NCBI GenBank assembly: GCA_022843805.1
Contig: JALHMY010000103.1
Span: forward strand, 1-34,172
DNA length: 34,172 nucleotides
Direction: 5' to 3'
Source of the DNA: Fuerstiella sp.
GTDB lineage: Bacteria > Planctomycetota > Planctomycetia > Planctomycetales > Planctomycetaceae
Position 1 is the first letter of the stretch. The number at the start of each line of letters is the position of its first letter. The translations under genes were made by a program, and so were the position numbers. Positions 27,063-34,172 of this stretch are shown here, piece after piece. The notes under the pieces are model-generated. The model saw only the letters and a program-made list of their open reading frames with translations, was not told where the DNA came from and did not search any database.

Positions 27063-27596
27063 CTAATGGTCGTGGTCGTGGTCACTATGGGCATCGTGTG
27101 AATGAGTGATCGTGCCGCGATAAGCAGTTCCGCTGATCGAAACATTGAGCCTGGGAGCTGCCGATTTTTCATCAAGATGTCCGGCCAGCTCAGCATTCTC
27201 CAGAACGAACCGAGATGACTGGCCGGCAGGATCCCCGGCATCTGCGGAAGCAGGCAGCGAGAATTGTTCCGGCTTGCCATCGTGAACAAGGTTGATGGTA
27301 ACTTCCGATGCGTCAATCGGCACGGCTTTTGATGCGGCACTATCGAGAATGTAAATCGTCACCACTGAGGCATCATGAACAAGCTCAGCGTGATATTCTT
27401 CCTTTCCAAGTTCGATCAGAGTTCCATGGTGCGGGCCTTCTGAGGGATGATCATGGTGGTCTTCGGTCGCGGCCTTACCGCCAGACGCCGCTGCATTCGA
27501 TTCGTTCGATACGGAGCCCGACTGTGGTTCACTGCAGCCAGCCACAGTCAGAACGACAAGAAACAACGCAGAGAAAACGAAAGTCGTCAGTTTCAT
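27063..27596 (-). CDS. His-rich lipoprotein, possible metal binder
   Basis: A 177-residue exported protein. The signal sequence ends in the lipobox LTVAGC, so Cys21 should be lipidated. Two His-rich clusters flank the middle: EDHHDHPSEGPHHG near residue 50 and the C-terminal HSHDAHSDHDHDH. Between them is a predicted beta-rich domain (VVTIYILDSAASKAVPIDAS). Such clusters suggest binding of zinc, copper or nickel outside the inner membrane. The gene is last in the minus-strand efflux locus, 62 bp after the RND pump gene, which supports a role as periplasmic metal buffer or chaperone; this is inference. The family is not one I can name. Confidence 0.8.
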   Translation of the reverse strand: MKLTTFVFSALFLVVLTVAGCSEPQSGSVSNESNAAASGGKAATEDHHDHPSEGPHHGTLIELGKEEYHAELVHDASVVTIYILDSAASKAVPIDASEVTINLVHDGKPEQFSLPASADAGDPAGQSSRFVLENAELAGHLDEKSAAPRLNVSISGTAYRGTITHSHDAHSDHDHDH

Positions 27597-27658
27597 GGTA
27601 AGATCCTTCTAAAAAACAGTAACAGCGAATTCAAAATTCATGGGATGGCAACCGCACA

Positions 27659-30600
27659 TCAATCGTGGGCGGCTCTGTCACTGGCAGTCGAAGTTAAAGA
27701 GGCTGCGGATGCCTGAGCATTTACGGGGGCTGCTGCCATTGGGTGGATCAAATGTGATTCTTCTTCCAGTATCACGTGCTCACGCGATTCTCGGACGACA
27801 CCTTCTGCTGCAGTACGTCCAAAAAGCCAGAACAGAGCGGGATGGACAAAGAAATCAAGCAGTGTGGAACTGATAAGCCCGCCAAGGATGACCGTCGCAA
27901 CAGGATACAGAATCTCTTTTCCCGGCTGATGTGCCGCGAGGACCAGCGGGACAAGTCCAATGCCAGCGGTCAGCGCCGTCATCAGGACGGGAGCCAGTCG
28001 CTCCAGACCGGCTCGAACAATCATCGATTTGGAGAATGTTTCTCCTTCGTATTTGACCAGGTGCAAATAATGATTCAGCAGAAGTATTCCGTTTCGGGAA
28101 GCCACTCCGCCCAGCGAAATGAATCCCACCATCGCGGCAATGGTGAGTGTCTGCCCCGTCAGAACCAGTGCTGCGACAGATCCAATAAAAGCCATCGGCA
28201 GTGCGGCCATGACCTGCAGCGAAAGATTGACAGAGCGAAACATTGTAAACAGCACCATAAAGACGCCGATCAGGGATACGAAAAAAAGTGCGGCAATCAT
28301 TCGACTGGCCGTCTGCTGACTCTGAAACTGTCCGCCATATTCAACGAAATAACCGGCAGGAAGTGTTTCCACGACTGGCCTGACCATGCGCTGCAGATCG
28401 GCCACAACATCCACAACACCTCGGTCAGCGACGTTGCACTGAATCACAACACGGCGGCGGACATTGTCGCGGTTGACGGCATTGGGTCCGCCGGATTCAT
28501 AAATACGGGCAACGGCAGACAGCGGAATAGTTCCTCCTTCGGGCAACTCAATGGAAAGTCGCTTCAGGGCGGAGATATCTTCGCGGTAATCATCCTTCAT
28601 CCTGACAACCAGATCGAAGGTTCGCTGGTCCGTAAGAATTTCCGAGACGACTTTTCCGTTCATGGCCGTTTGAATAAAGGAATTTACGTCAGCAACTGTC
28701 AGCCCGTGTACCAGCAGCTTTTCACGAATCAGCTCGATGCGCAGCTGAGGAATAATCACCTGTGGTTCGATCATCAGATCCTTAACGCCGCGAACCAGTT
28801 CGATTTCTGCCTTCATGGCTTCCGCCTTTTGTCGCAGCAGATCGAGGTCGTCGCCATAAATTCGAATACCGATCTGAGCCTTAACTCCGGAAAGCATATG
28901 AGAGATCAGATGAGAAATCGGCTGTTCGACGGCCGTGACAATGCCCGGCACTTCTTCCATCGCCATGCGAATTTCTTCCAGCTGCTGCTCCCTGTCATGC
29001 GTGGATGCCTGGTCCATTTCAATGATATATTCGCTCATGTTCACGCCTTCGGCATGCTCATCAAGCTCCGCACGACCTGTGCGCCGTGAAAACCGTTCAA
29101 TGTCCGGGATCGTCATCAGCTGACGTTCAACCGTCCGGTTAATATCATTTGATGTTGCCAGGGAGGTGCCGGGAGGAAGCACAACATTCAGCTGCATCGT
29201 GCCCTCATTGAAGGGGGGCAGAAAATCGCGATCCAGCCCCACAGCAAAAAGCCCGGCAATGGCAACCAGCAAAAGGGTGGCAGCAAGATTGAATCGGGGA
29301 AAAGTCAGGCTGAAGCGGATCACTCTGTCGGCAATCCATTTCAGCACTCTAAGAAGTGGACCGTCCTTCTCGTCATGACTCGAGGCTGAACTGAGCAGCC
29401 AGTAGGAAAGAACGGGGGTGACCGTCAGCGAAACGATCAGTGATGCGAGAATGGAAACAATGTAGGCGAGCCCCAGAGGAGCAAACAGCTTTCCTTCCAT
29501 TCCGTCCAGTGCAAAAAGAGGAATAAACACCAGCACCACAATCATTGTGCTGAAAACGATCGAATTCCGTACTTCTGTGCTGGCCCGGAAAACGACGAGT
29601 AACGGATGCAGAGGAACGGGGGCGACCCGATTTTCCCGGAGGCGTCTAAAGATATTCTCCACATCAACGATTGCGTCATCGACCAGCTCCCCAATGGCAA
29701 CGGCGAGCCCTCCGAGTGTCATCGTGTTAATGGAGATGCCCAGAATTCCGAACACAATCGCCGTCATGACAAGTGAAAGTGGAATTGCTGTCAGGGTGAT
29801 GAACGTCGTTCTGAAATTCATCAGAAACAAAAACAGAACGATGATCACCAGTATGCCGCCGTCTCGCAGTGCTTCAATCACATTGTCGATTGCACGGTCG
29901 ATAAACGCCTTCTGTTCATAAACCGGGATGATCTGTGTTCCAGATGGCAGCGATGACTTCAGATCGACCATTGCCTGACCGATGGCCTCGGTAACCCGAC
30001 GAGTATCAGCGCCTGGCTGTTTGTTGATTGTGAGGATGACCGCGGGCCCGCCTTTCCATTCTCCCGGCCCACGCTCGTCAGCGTCGCGGGAAGAGATCTG
30101 CTCGCCGGAAGCGATCGGTTCGTTTGGATCGCTTCCGTATTTCGCGTCGCTCCCCGCATTAGCAGTGCTGTCAGACAGGCCGTCCGCTGATGTTCCGGTC
30201 GACGCACTTCGTCTGACGAACGCACTGCTGTCGCCTCGCTTCACCTGAGCGGCCTCCACGACTTTCGCGACCTGAGCCAGTGCGACGGGACGGCCCTCTC
30301 GAATGGTGACGACAATTTGCTCGAGGTCATTCGTTGTCTGGATTCGCCCAAGCGCTCGGACCAGCAATTCACTCGGCCCCTGCCGATCCAGATATCCGCC
30401 CGTGGCGTTTTCATTGCTGTTTAACACGGCCTGTTCGATTTGCTGCAGTGTTACTCCAAACCGCAGCATAGCCTCCGGGTCAACGAGCACCTGAAATTGC
30501 TTACGCTCGCCTCCCATCGTGAAAACCTGCGACACTCCGGGTATCGTCAAAAGCCTTTGACGAACAACCCAGTCAGCCGCTGTTCGCAACTCCATTGGGC

Positions 30601-31054
30601 TGACGGCCCTGTCGTCGCTCCACATGGCCAGCATCACGATTTGGCCCATGATGGAAGAGACGGGTGCGAGCTGAGGAGAAATCCCAGGGGGCAGTCGGTC
30701 CTGAACGATCTGTAATCGCTCTGCCACAATCTGTCGATCGGTGTACAGGTTGGTACCCCATGCGAACTCAACGTAGACGACAGAGATTCCAACTCCCGAA
30801 GAACTGCGAACCACTTCGACACCGTTGGCTCCGTTCATTGCGGTTTCCAGCGGAAACGTAATCAGTGATTCCACTTCCTCGGGCGCCATTCCCGGAGCCT
30901 CTGTCATGATGACGACGCGAGGTCGGTTCAGGTCCGGAAAGACGTCAATCGGCATCTGCATCGCCTGCCACGATCCGTAGCCTGTCAGAAAGATGGCAAA
31001 GACGATGACGAGCAATCGCTGATGCAGTGCAAATCGAATAATGGCATTGAGCAT
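27659..31054 (-). CDS. RND efflux pump, CusA/CzcA-like inner-membrane subunit
   Basis: A 1131-residue proton-driven pump of the resistance-nodulation-division superfamily. It has the usual duplicated plan: TM1 (LLVIVFAIFLTGYGSWQAMQ), a periplasmic porter domain (MPIDVFPDLNRPRV), TM2-6 with the acidic TM4 motif AIGELVDDAIVDVEN, a second porter domain, and TM8-12 (LGGVASRNGILLLNHYL). The group exports metal ions or small molecules; CusA/CzcA similarity and the His-rich neighbours favour metals, but the ion is not certain. At about residues 272-331 there is a low-complexity, Ser/Asp/Gly-rich insert, making the protein longer than the usual 1040-1060. Start ATG 31054 (MLNAIIRFALHQR) is preferred to the frame's upstream start at 31216. 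Confidence 0.93.
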   Translation of the reverse strand: MLNAIIRFALHQRLLVIVFAIFLTGYGSWQAMQMPIDVFPDLNRPRVVIMTEAPGMAPEEVESLITFPLETAMNGANGVEVVRSSSGVGISVVYVEFAWGTNLYTDRQIVAERLQIVQDRLPPGISPQLAPVSSIMGQIVMLAMWSDDRAVSPMELRTAADWVVRQRLLTIPGVSQVFTMGGERKQFQVLVDPEAMLRFGVTLQQIEQAVLNSNENATGGYLDRQGPSELLVRALGRIQTTNDLEQIVVTIREGRPVALAQVAKVVEAAQVKRGDSSAFVRRSASTGTSADGLSDSTANAGSDAKYGSDPNEPIASGEQISSRDADERGPGEWKGGPAVILTINKQPGADTRRVTEAIGQAMVDLKSSLPSGTQIIPVYEQKAFIDRAIDNVIEALRDGGILVIIVLFLFLMNFRTTFITLTAIPLSLVMTAIVFGILGISINTMTLGGLAVAIGELVDDAIVDVENIFRRLRENRVAPVPLHPLLVVFRASTEVRNSIVFSTMIVVLVFIPLFALDGMEGKLFAPLGLAYIVSILASLIVSLTVTPVLSYWLLSSASSHDEKDGPLLRVLKWIADRVIRFSLTFPRFNLAATLLLVAIAGLFAVGLDRDFLPPFNEGTMQLNVVLPPGTSLATSNDINRTVERQLMTIPDIERFSRRTGRAELDEHAEGVNMSEYIIEMDQASTHDREQQLEEIRMAMEEVPGIVTAVEQPISHLISHMLSGVKAQIGIRIYGDDLDLLRQKAEAMKAEIELVRGVKDLMIEPQVIIPQLRIELIREKLLVHGLTVADVNSFIQTAMNGKVVSEILTDQRTFDLVVRMKDDYREDISALKRLSIELPEGGTIPLSAVARIYESGGPNAVNRDNVRRRVVIQCNVADRGVVDVVADLQRMVRPVVETLPAGYFVEYGGQFQSQQTASRMIAALFFVSLIGVFMVLFTMFRSVNLSLQVMAALPMAFIGSVAALVLTGQTLTIAAMVGFISLGGVASRNGILLLNHYLHLVKYEGETFSKSMIVRAGLERLAPVLMTALTAGIGLVPLVLAAHQPGKEILYPVATVILGGLISSTLLDFFVHPALFWLFGRTAAEGVVRESREHVILEEESHLIHPMAAAPVNAQASAASLTSTASDRAAHD

Positions 31055-31074
31055 TGAGAAACCAGACCGTATGA

Positions 31075-31099
31075 GGGCGAGGGCGGGGGCGGGGGCGGG
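31075..31099 (+). repeat. G-tract run, possible G-quadruplex
   Basis: Five runs of three or more G are separated by CGA or single C between the adaptor and pump genes. They meet the usual quadruplex rule with very short loops. The genes are transcribed from the other strand, so the mRNA is C-rich here and any quadruplex would form in the template DNA strand. The run sits 21-45 nt before the pump start codon. Confidence 0.55.
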
Positions 31100-31121
31100 A
31101 TCTAAACCAGAAAACGGACGA

Positions 31122-32630
31122 TTAGTGATTGTGCCCGGCGTGTGGGTCCGCACCTGCTCCCGACTTGTTCCTGATGGCCATCTGCATCTGATGGGCCGAT
31201 CGTCTCGCGATGACATCTCCCGGAAATACGGCGCCGTCGTTTGCGATCACGACGCTGGTCTGATCCCGATGAAGAACATGAACCGGAATCCGATCAAAGT
31301 GTGCTCCATTCTGCTGGAATACATACCAGTCGGCACCTTCGTTTATGACCGCATCCACCGGAACAACGAGCTGATCCTTCCACTCCTCGACCGGTACTCG
31401 CAGCTGAAGTCGCTGGCCAGGACGATATTTCCATGACACGAAAGTCTGCCCTTCCGAATTTCTCGTCTCCCGCGTAATTTCGTTGGGAAGATTGACGAAG
31501 AAGGAAAGTGTACGCGAATGCAGATCCACCTCATTGCCAACAAATGACAGTTTCAGACCCTCCAGAATGTTGTCGCCTTCAGGGCCTGAAAAGATCGCAG
31601 AAACCGGCCAGTCATTTTCGGCCGCTTTGCCGATCGCTGGTGCGTCCTGGTCGAATGCCTGCCCTTCAATAAACAGCTGTGTAAAATCTGCCAGCGAACA
31701 GAGGTGATCGCCAGCCTTCACAGCCTGACCTTTGTGGACCGCCAGATGCTCAATCACAAGACGTCGTGTTTCGGATTCGCTCGGTGGCTCCGAGACATCG
31801 CGAGGCGACGAGACTGGTCGGACGGCAGTTCCGCTAAGGCGAAGCTCCTCATGCTCTGAATGCTCATCAATACTCGGTGCAACAATCTGCAGCTCCTGCA
31901 GCAGCCTGCGTTCGGTGGCGATATCATCGACCTGCCTGTCCGACAATCCATGCAGCTTTAACGCTTCCCGCATTGCCTGCAGCAGGGCTTCGAGCTTCTC
32001 TTTGGCGTACTTGCGATCGAGCAGGCTCTTTCCGGATACAGCTCCACTGTTCACAACGGTTTCCAGCCGAGCAATCTCGCGTTCCTCAACGGCCAGCTCG
32101 CCCAGGGCCTTAAGAAATTCAGTCTGAGCCGTCACCAGTTCCTCATGCGTCAGACGTATTTCAAATAACAGTGTTCCGGGAACGACCGTTTCCCCTGTTA
32201 CCGCATGAACGTGAGTGACAACACCGGTTAACGGAGTTGCGACCTGAATCTGTGTCCTTCCAGGACGCGGAACAACAACCGCCGGTATTGTGATTGAACG
32301 TCGGTAGACAGACAGTTCCAGCGGCTTCAGATACTCGGCCGTCAGTCCCAGATTCCGTCTTGCGGCCGCAGATAGTTCGAGAGAGCCTGTTTCAGAAGCG
32401 TTCCCTTCCGCACCATGATCATGCGAATCACCTTCGTCGCCTGCCTCTGGTTCATCATGTCCTGAGTGCTTCAATGAAAGACTCTGAGCGGAATCTTTCG
32501 TGATTCCTGCCCACCTGAACAGTGTCGGCAGCCAGATGCCGGATGTCGCTGCTGCAGCAACGACGACGACCCCGATCCCAATACCCCATCGAAGGAGGTT
32601 CCACGGCAATACGGAATGCGAAATCTTCAT
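31122..32630 (-). CDS. RND efflux periplasmic adaptor (membrane fusion protein), CusB/CzcB-like
   Basis: A 502-residue membrane fusion protein that should link the RND pump to an outer-membrane channel. The N-terminal anchor is WGIGIGVVVVAAAATSGIWL. It is followed by a His/Asp-rich stretch (SGHDEPEAGDEGDSHDHG), then the barrel-sandwich hybrid (VATPLTGVVTHVHAVTGETV), an alpha-helical hairpin (LVTAQTEFLKALGELAVEE), and the returning half (VIEHLAVHKGQAVKAGDHLC). Beta-barrel and membrane-proximal domains end in PVDAVINEGADWYVF. The C terminus is His-rich (DPHAGHNH), consistent with metal contact. A Pro/Ser-rich insert near residues 260-290 is unusual. The pump gene starts 67 bp downstream on the same strand. 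Confidence 0.92.
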   Translation of the reverse strand: MKISHSVLPWNLLRWGIGIGVVVVAAAATSGIWLPTLFRWAGITKDSAQSLSLKHSGHDEPEAGDEGDSHDHGAEGNASETGSLELSAAARRNLGLTAEYLKPLELSVYRRSITIPAVVVPRPGRTQIQVATPLTGVVTHVHAVTGETVVPGTLLFEIRLTHEELVTAQTEFLKALGELAVEEREIARLETVVNSGAVSGKSLLDRKYAKEKLEALLQAMREALKLHGLSDRQVDDIATERRLLQELQIVAPSIDEHSEHEELRLSGTAVRPVSSPRDVSEPPSESETRRLVIEHLAVHKGQAVKAGDHLCSLADFTQLFIEGQAFDQDAPAIGKAAENDWPVSAIFSGPEGDNILEGLKLSFVGNEVDLHSRTLSFFVNLPNEITRETRNSEGQTFVSWKYRPGQRLQLRVPVEEWKDQLVVPVDAVINEGADWYVFQQNGAHFDRIPVHVLHRDQTSVVIANDGAVFPGDVIARRSAHQMQMAIRNKSGAGADPHAGHNH

Positions 32631-33003
32631 ATCAGCACAATACCTTTACAGGGAATGGTCGCAGCTCGAGCTTATGCGGATCGTTACCGTTCCCTGAGAT
32701 CGCGGCGAAACGAAAACTGAGCGAGAATGCAAATGTGTTGCATCCGAACAAACAAGCAAACGCTCTGGTGCGATGTCAGGACTTAACCCCGGGGTAGGAT
32801 GGGCGTTCCTGCCCGTCGAAACACTGTCGGTCAAAAATGTCCAACCTGCGTTTTGACATTCGACGAAACAATACCCGGAATGGCTCTTACAGCCTGGGAA
32901 ACATGAAGCCAGGGAAACAGACGGCCGTCGAATTGCGAGAAGCTCGCATAGAAATGTTGGGCAGCTTCTTCAGAAAATCGGCGCATAACCGTATCGGGTG
33001 GTG
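32631..33003. other. intergenic region before the efflux genes
   Basis: No gene is seen; the small open frames here are not protein-like. It lies between the stop of the Cys/His-rich gene and the adaptor start, both on the minus strand, and presumably contains the adaptor leader. A hairpin (GATGGGC 32798-32804 with GCCCGTC 32811-32817, one G-T pair) could attenuate or end transcription from the upstream gene. No metal-regulator operator is recognised. Confidence 0.45.
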
Positions 33004-33555
33004 CTAAACCAGCCAGCGGCCCAGCTGCGCGCACCGCGAAATGGCAGAGACTCCGCAGGTGAAGTAATGGCGACGGCATCCGGCAACGCCCCCCCTGCGA
33101 TTCGCATCAGCAGTTTCAGCGGACTTTGCGTTTTCAAAAGACGCTGGCGAAGTATCTCGTTTCGTACCAGCTACCGCCTGTTTCACTGCAACATAACTGC
33201 AACGCCCCTGATCACAGGCATGTGAACCTCCCGGGATCGACGTCGGCATCGGTGAGGCAACAGCGCGGTCGAACGTTTCCACAACAGAGGCGGATTTCAC
33301 TGACCGTTTTGTGTGATTCGTCCTGCAATCATTCGCGTGTTCAGACTGATCGAAAGGATTGCGGTGACAGTGGCTCGAATGACAGGCGGAGTTGCCCGAA
33401 TGCGAGCTGTCTGAAGAACCATGTACATCATTTACGGATGCACTCGGACTGCAATTGCACTTGGACTGTGAATCACAGGCGGCATGTGAGTGATGAACGC
33501 AGCAGCCTGCAACGGCGTGGACCGAAAAGGTCACGAGCGTCAGAATGTTGATCAT
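33004..33555 (-). CDS. Cys/His-rich exported small protein
   Basis: A 183-residue protein. It starts with a short hydrophobic segment (INILTLVTFSVHAVAG) and then has a dense run of Cys and His: CCVHHSHAACD, CNCSP, HSSHCHRNPF, and CDQGRCSYV. This composition fits a metal-binding or redox-active envelope protein. Comparable small Cys/His-rich proteins are, to my knowledge, found upstream of RND efflux operons in planctomycetes. The C-terminal 60 residues are less distinctive. The frame reaches upstream to 33624, but ATG 33555 places the signal-like segment at the N terminus. It lies upstream of the adaptor gene on the same strand with a 373-bp gap, so it may have its own promoter. Confidence 0.65.
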   Translation of the reverse strand: MINILTLVTFSVHAVAGCCVHHSHAACDSQSKCNCSPSASVNDVHGSSDSSHSGNSACHSSHCHRNPFDQSEHANDCRTNHTKRSVKSASVVETFDRAVASPMPTSIPGGSHACDQGRCSYVAVKQAVAGTKRDTSPASFENAKSAETADANRRGGVAGCRRHYFTCGVSAISRCAQLGRWLV

Positions 33556-33791
33556 CACAGAAAACACGGAATTTCCCCGAAAAGCACCCAAAAGTTCAGC
33601 TGAGCAGAACGAAAACTGCCACATTCACGGTTACTTTTGTGTTGCAGGCGTTTCGCATTACATCAATTCACTCGGGATTTGGATCCCGATGCCGCAATGA
33701 TACGCGCACAGTATTGTCAGGGCGTCTAAAACCTGCAGAGATCTTTTGCGCCACGCCCCCGTCTGGTATCAAACCAAGATGGTGTTGTTTG

Positions 33792-33818
33792 TGTCAATAT
33801 CAACCGGATGTCAATATC
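33792..33818. repeat. 10-bp direct repeat TGTCAATATC
   Basis: TGTCAATATC occurs at 33792-33801 and 33809-33818, with a 7-bp gap (17-bp period). It lies about 240 bp upstream of the Cys/His-rich gene. It could be a paired binding site or chance. Confidence 0.4.
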
Positions 33819-33914
33819 TTCTGAGTTCACGCAGTTGCCGCGCATAAGCTTCCATTTCAAAAACGCGATTGATAGTTTAAGGATGAGTTCATCAAGGCGC
33901 TGGAAGGGACGATG

Positions 33915-33973
33915 CGATAAACACGTGACGAGGATTTGGCGATTCGGGAGGGCGAGGCTCCCGCCGAGCCGAT
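33915..33973 (+). repeat. 59-bp repeat with array core, copy 1
   Basis: It contains the 26-nt array core at 33946-33971, preceded by about 30 bp (CGATAAACACGTGACGAGG...) that also precede the core in the copy at 34114-34172, with about six mismatches in the whole 59 bp. Confidence 0.75.
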
Positions 33974-34050
33974 CACGCGCAATCTTTTGCCCCCCGAAAC
34001 AATCCGCGTTACCGCATAACGAAGGCGCGTTCGATGGTGACGTGCGTCCA

Positions 34051-34076
34051 CGGCTCGGCGGGAGCCTCGCCCTCCC
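34051..34076 (-). repeat. array core, inverted copy
   Basis: CGGCTCGGCGGGAGCC, then TCGCCCTCCC, is the exact reverse complement of the 26-nt core. It lies between the two direct 59-bp copies, giving a direct-inverted-direct order. Confidence 0.8.
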
Positions 34077-34113
34077 GGGTCTTCACCGGCCGCGGGAAAT
34101 TGCCGGAGGCACG

Positions 34114-34172
34114 CGATGAACACGTGAAGAGGATATCGCGATTCGGGAGGGCGAGGCTCCTGCCGAGCCGAT
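34114..34172 (+). repeat. 59-bp repeat with array core, copy 2
   Basis: The second copy of the 33915-33973 element has its core at 34145-34170. One core base differs (CTCCTGCC instead of CTCCCGCC). The window ends here, so its right limit is unknown. Confidence 0.75.

Larger units (their letters stand above)
33556..34172. other. right-edge intergenic region with repeats
   Basis: No convincing gene is seen. It includes a 6-bp hairpin (CGGGAT-TTGG-ATCCCG, 33673-33688), a 10-bp direct repeat, and three copies of the GGGAGGGCGAGG core. The short frames here (such as 33808-34119) arise from the repeats. Confidence 0.5.

Noticed and set aside
27776-29089. 437-codon frame on the plus strand
   Set aside because: It lies wholly antisense to the RND pump gene, has no protein-like motifs, and is rich in residues expected from a shadow frame.
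33808-34119. 103-codon frame at the right edge
   Set aside because: About half of it is made of the dispersed repeat cores, and it shows no independent coding features.

Overview
The window looks like chromosomal DNA of a planctomycete, most likely of the Planctomycetaceae type; genus not determined. The strongest evidence is the pairing of a cytochrome/DUF1549/DUF1553 protein with a DUF1501 protein, a giant LamG / sorbosone-dehydrogenase-like / cytochrome c / ThuA fusion, a small leucine-rich-repeat protein, and many GC-rich intergenic hairpins. One of these is the 26-nt core beginning GGGAGGGCGAGG, a repeat type I associate with planctomycete genomes.

Left part (1-3.6 kb): a gene-poor stretch with hairpin repeats, a membrane-anchored LRR protein (-), a decayed ISL3-family transposase (internal deletion, in-frame stop, 3' end replaced by a duplicated 109-bp repeat), then a Tat-exported amidohydrolase (-). 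Divergent from it is the 1429-residue fusion protein (+), followed by an APC-type amino acid permease. A small putative secreted protein sits alone at 9.7 kb.

Centre (10.2-16.1 kb): a two-gene minus-strand operon (PSCyt1/DUF1549/LamG/DUF1553 protein, then DUF1501 protein). It is divergent from two plus-strand LuxR-type regulators, one with a PAS domain and one that is almost only a DNA-binding domain. A gene-free 800-bp stretch carrying a head-to-head pair of hairpins follows.

Right-centre (16.9-26.4 kb): a minus-strand run of a LolD-like ABC ATPase, an FtsX-like permease that seems to lack its last membrane helix, and a periplasmic penicillin-acylase family hydrolase. Divergent from it on the plus strand are a VOC/PhnB-like protein, a small membrane protein overlapping it by ATGA, NAD-dependent DNA ligase (ligA), and an FHA-GAF-histidine kinase.

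Right (26.4-34.2 kb): between two convergent genes lies an array of 13 direct plus 4 inverted, diverged repeat units. Beyond it is a minus-strand metal or cation efflux locus: Cys/His-rich exported protein, RND adaptor, RND pump and a His-rich lipoprotein, with no outer-membrane factor in the window. The right edge carries three more copies of the array core. I found no tRNA, rRNA or CRISPR array and no complete mobile element. The least explained features are the repeat families, the RBS-masking hairpin in front of the dead transposase, and the unusual domain fusion.
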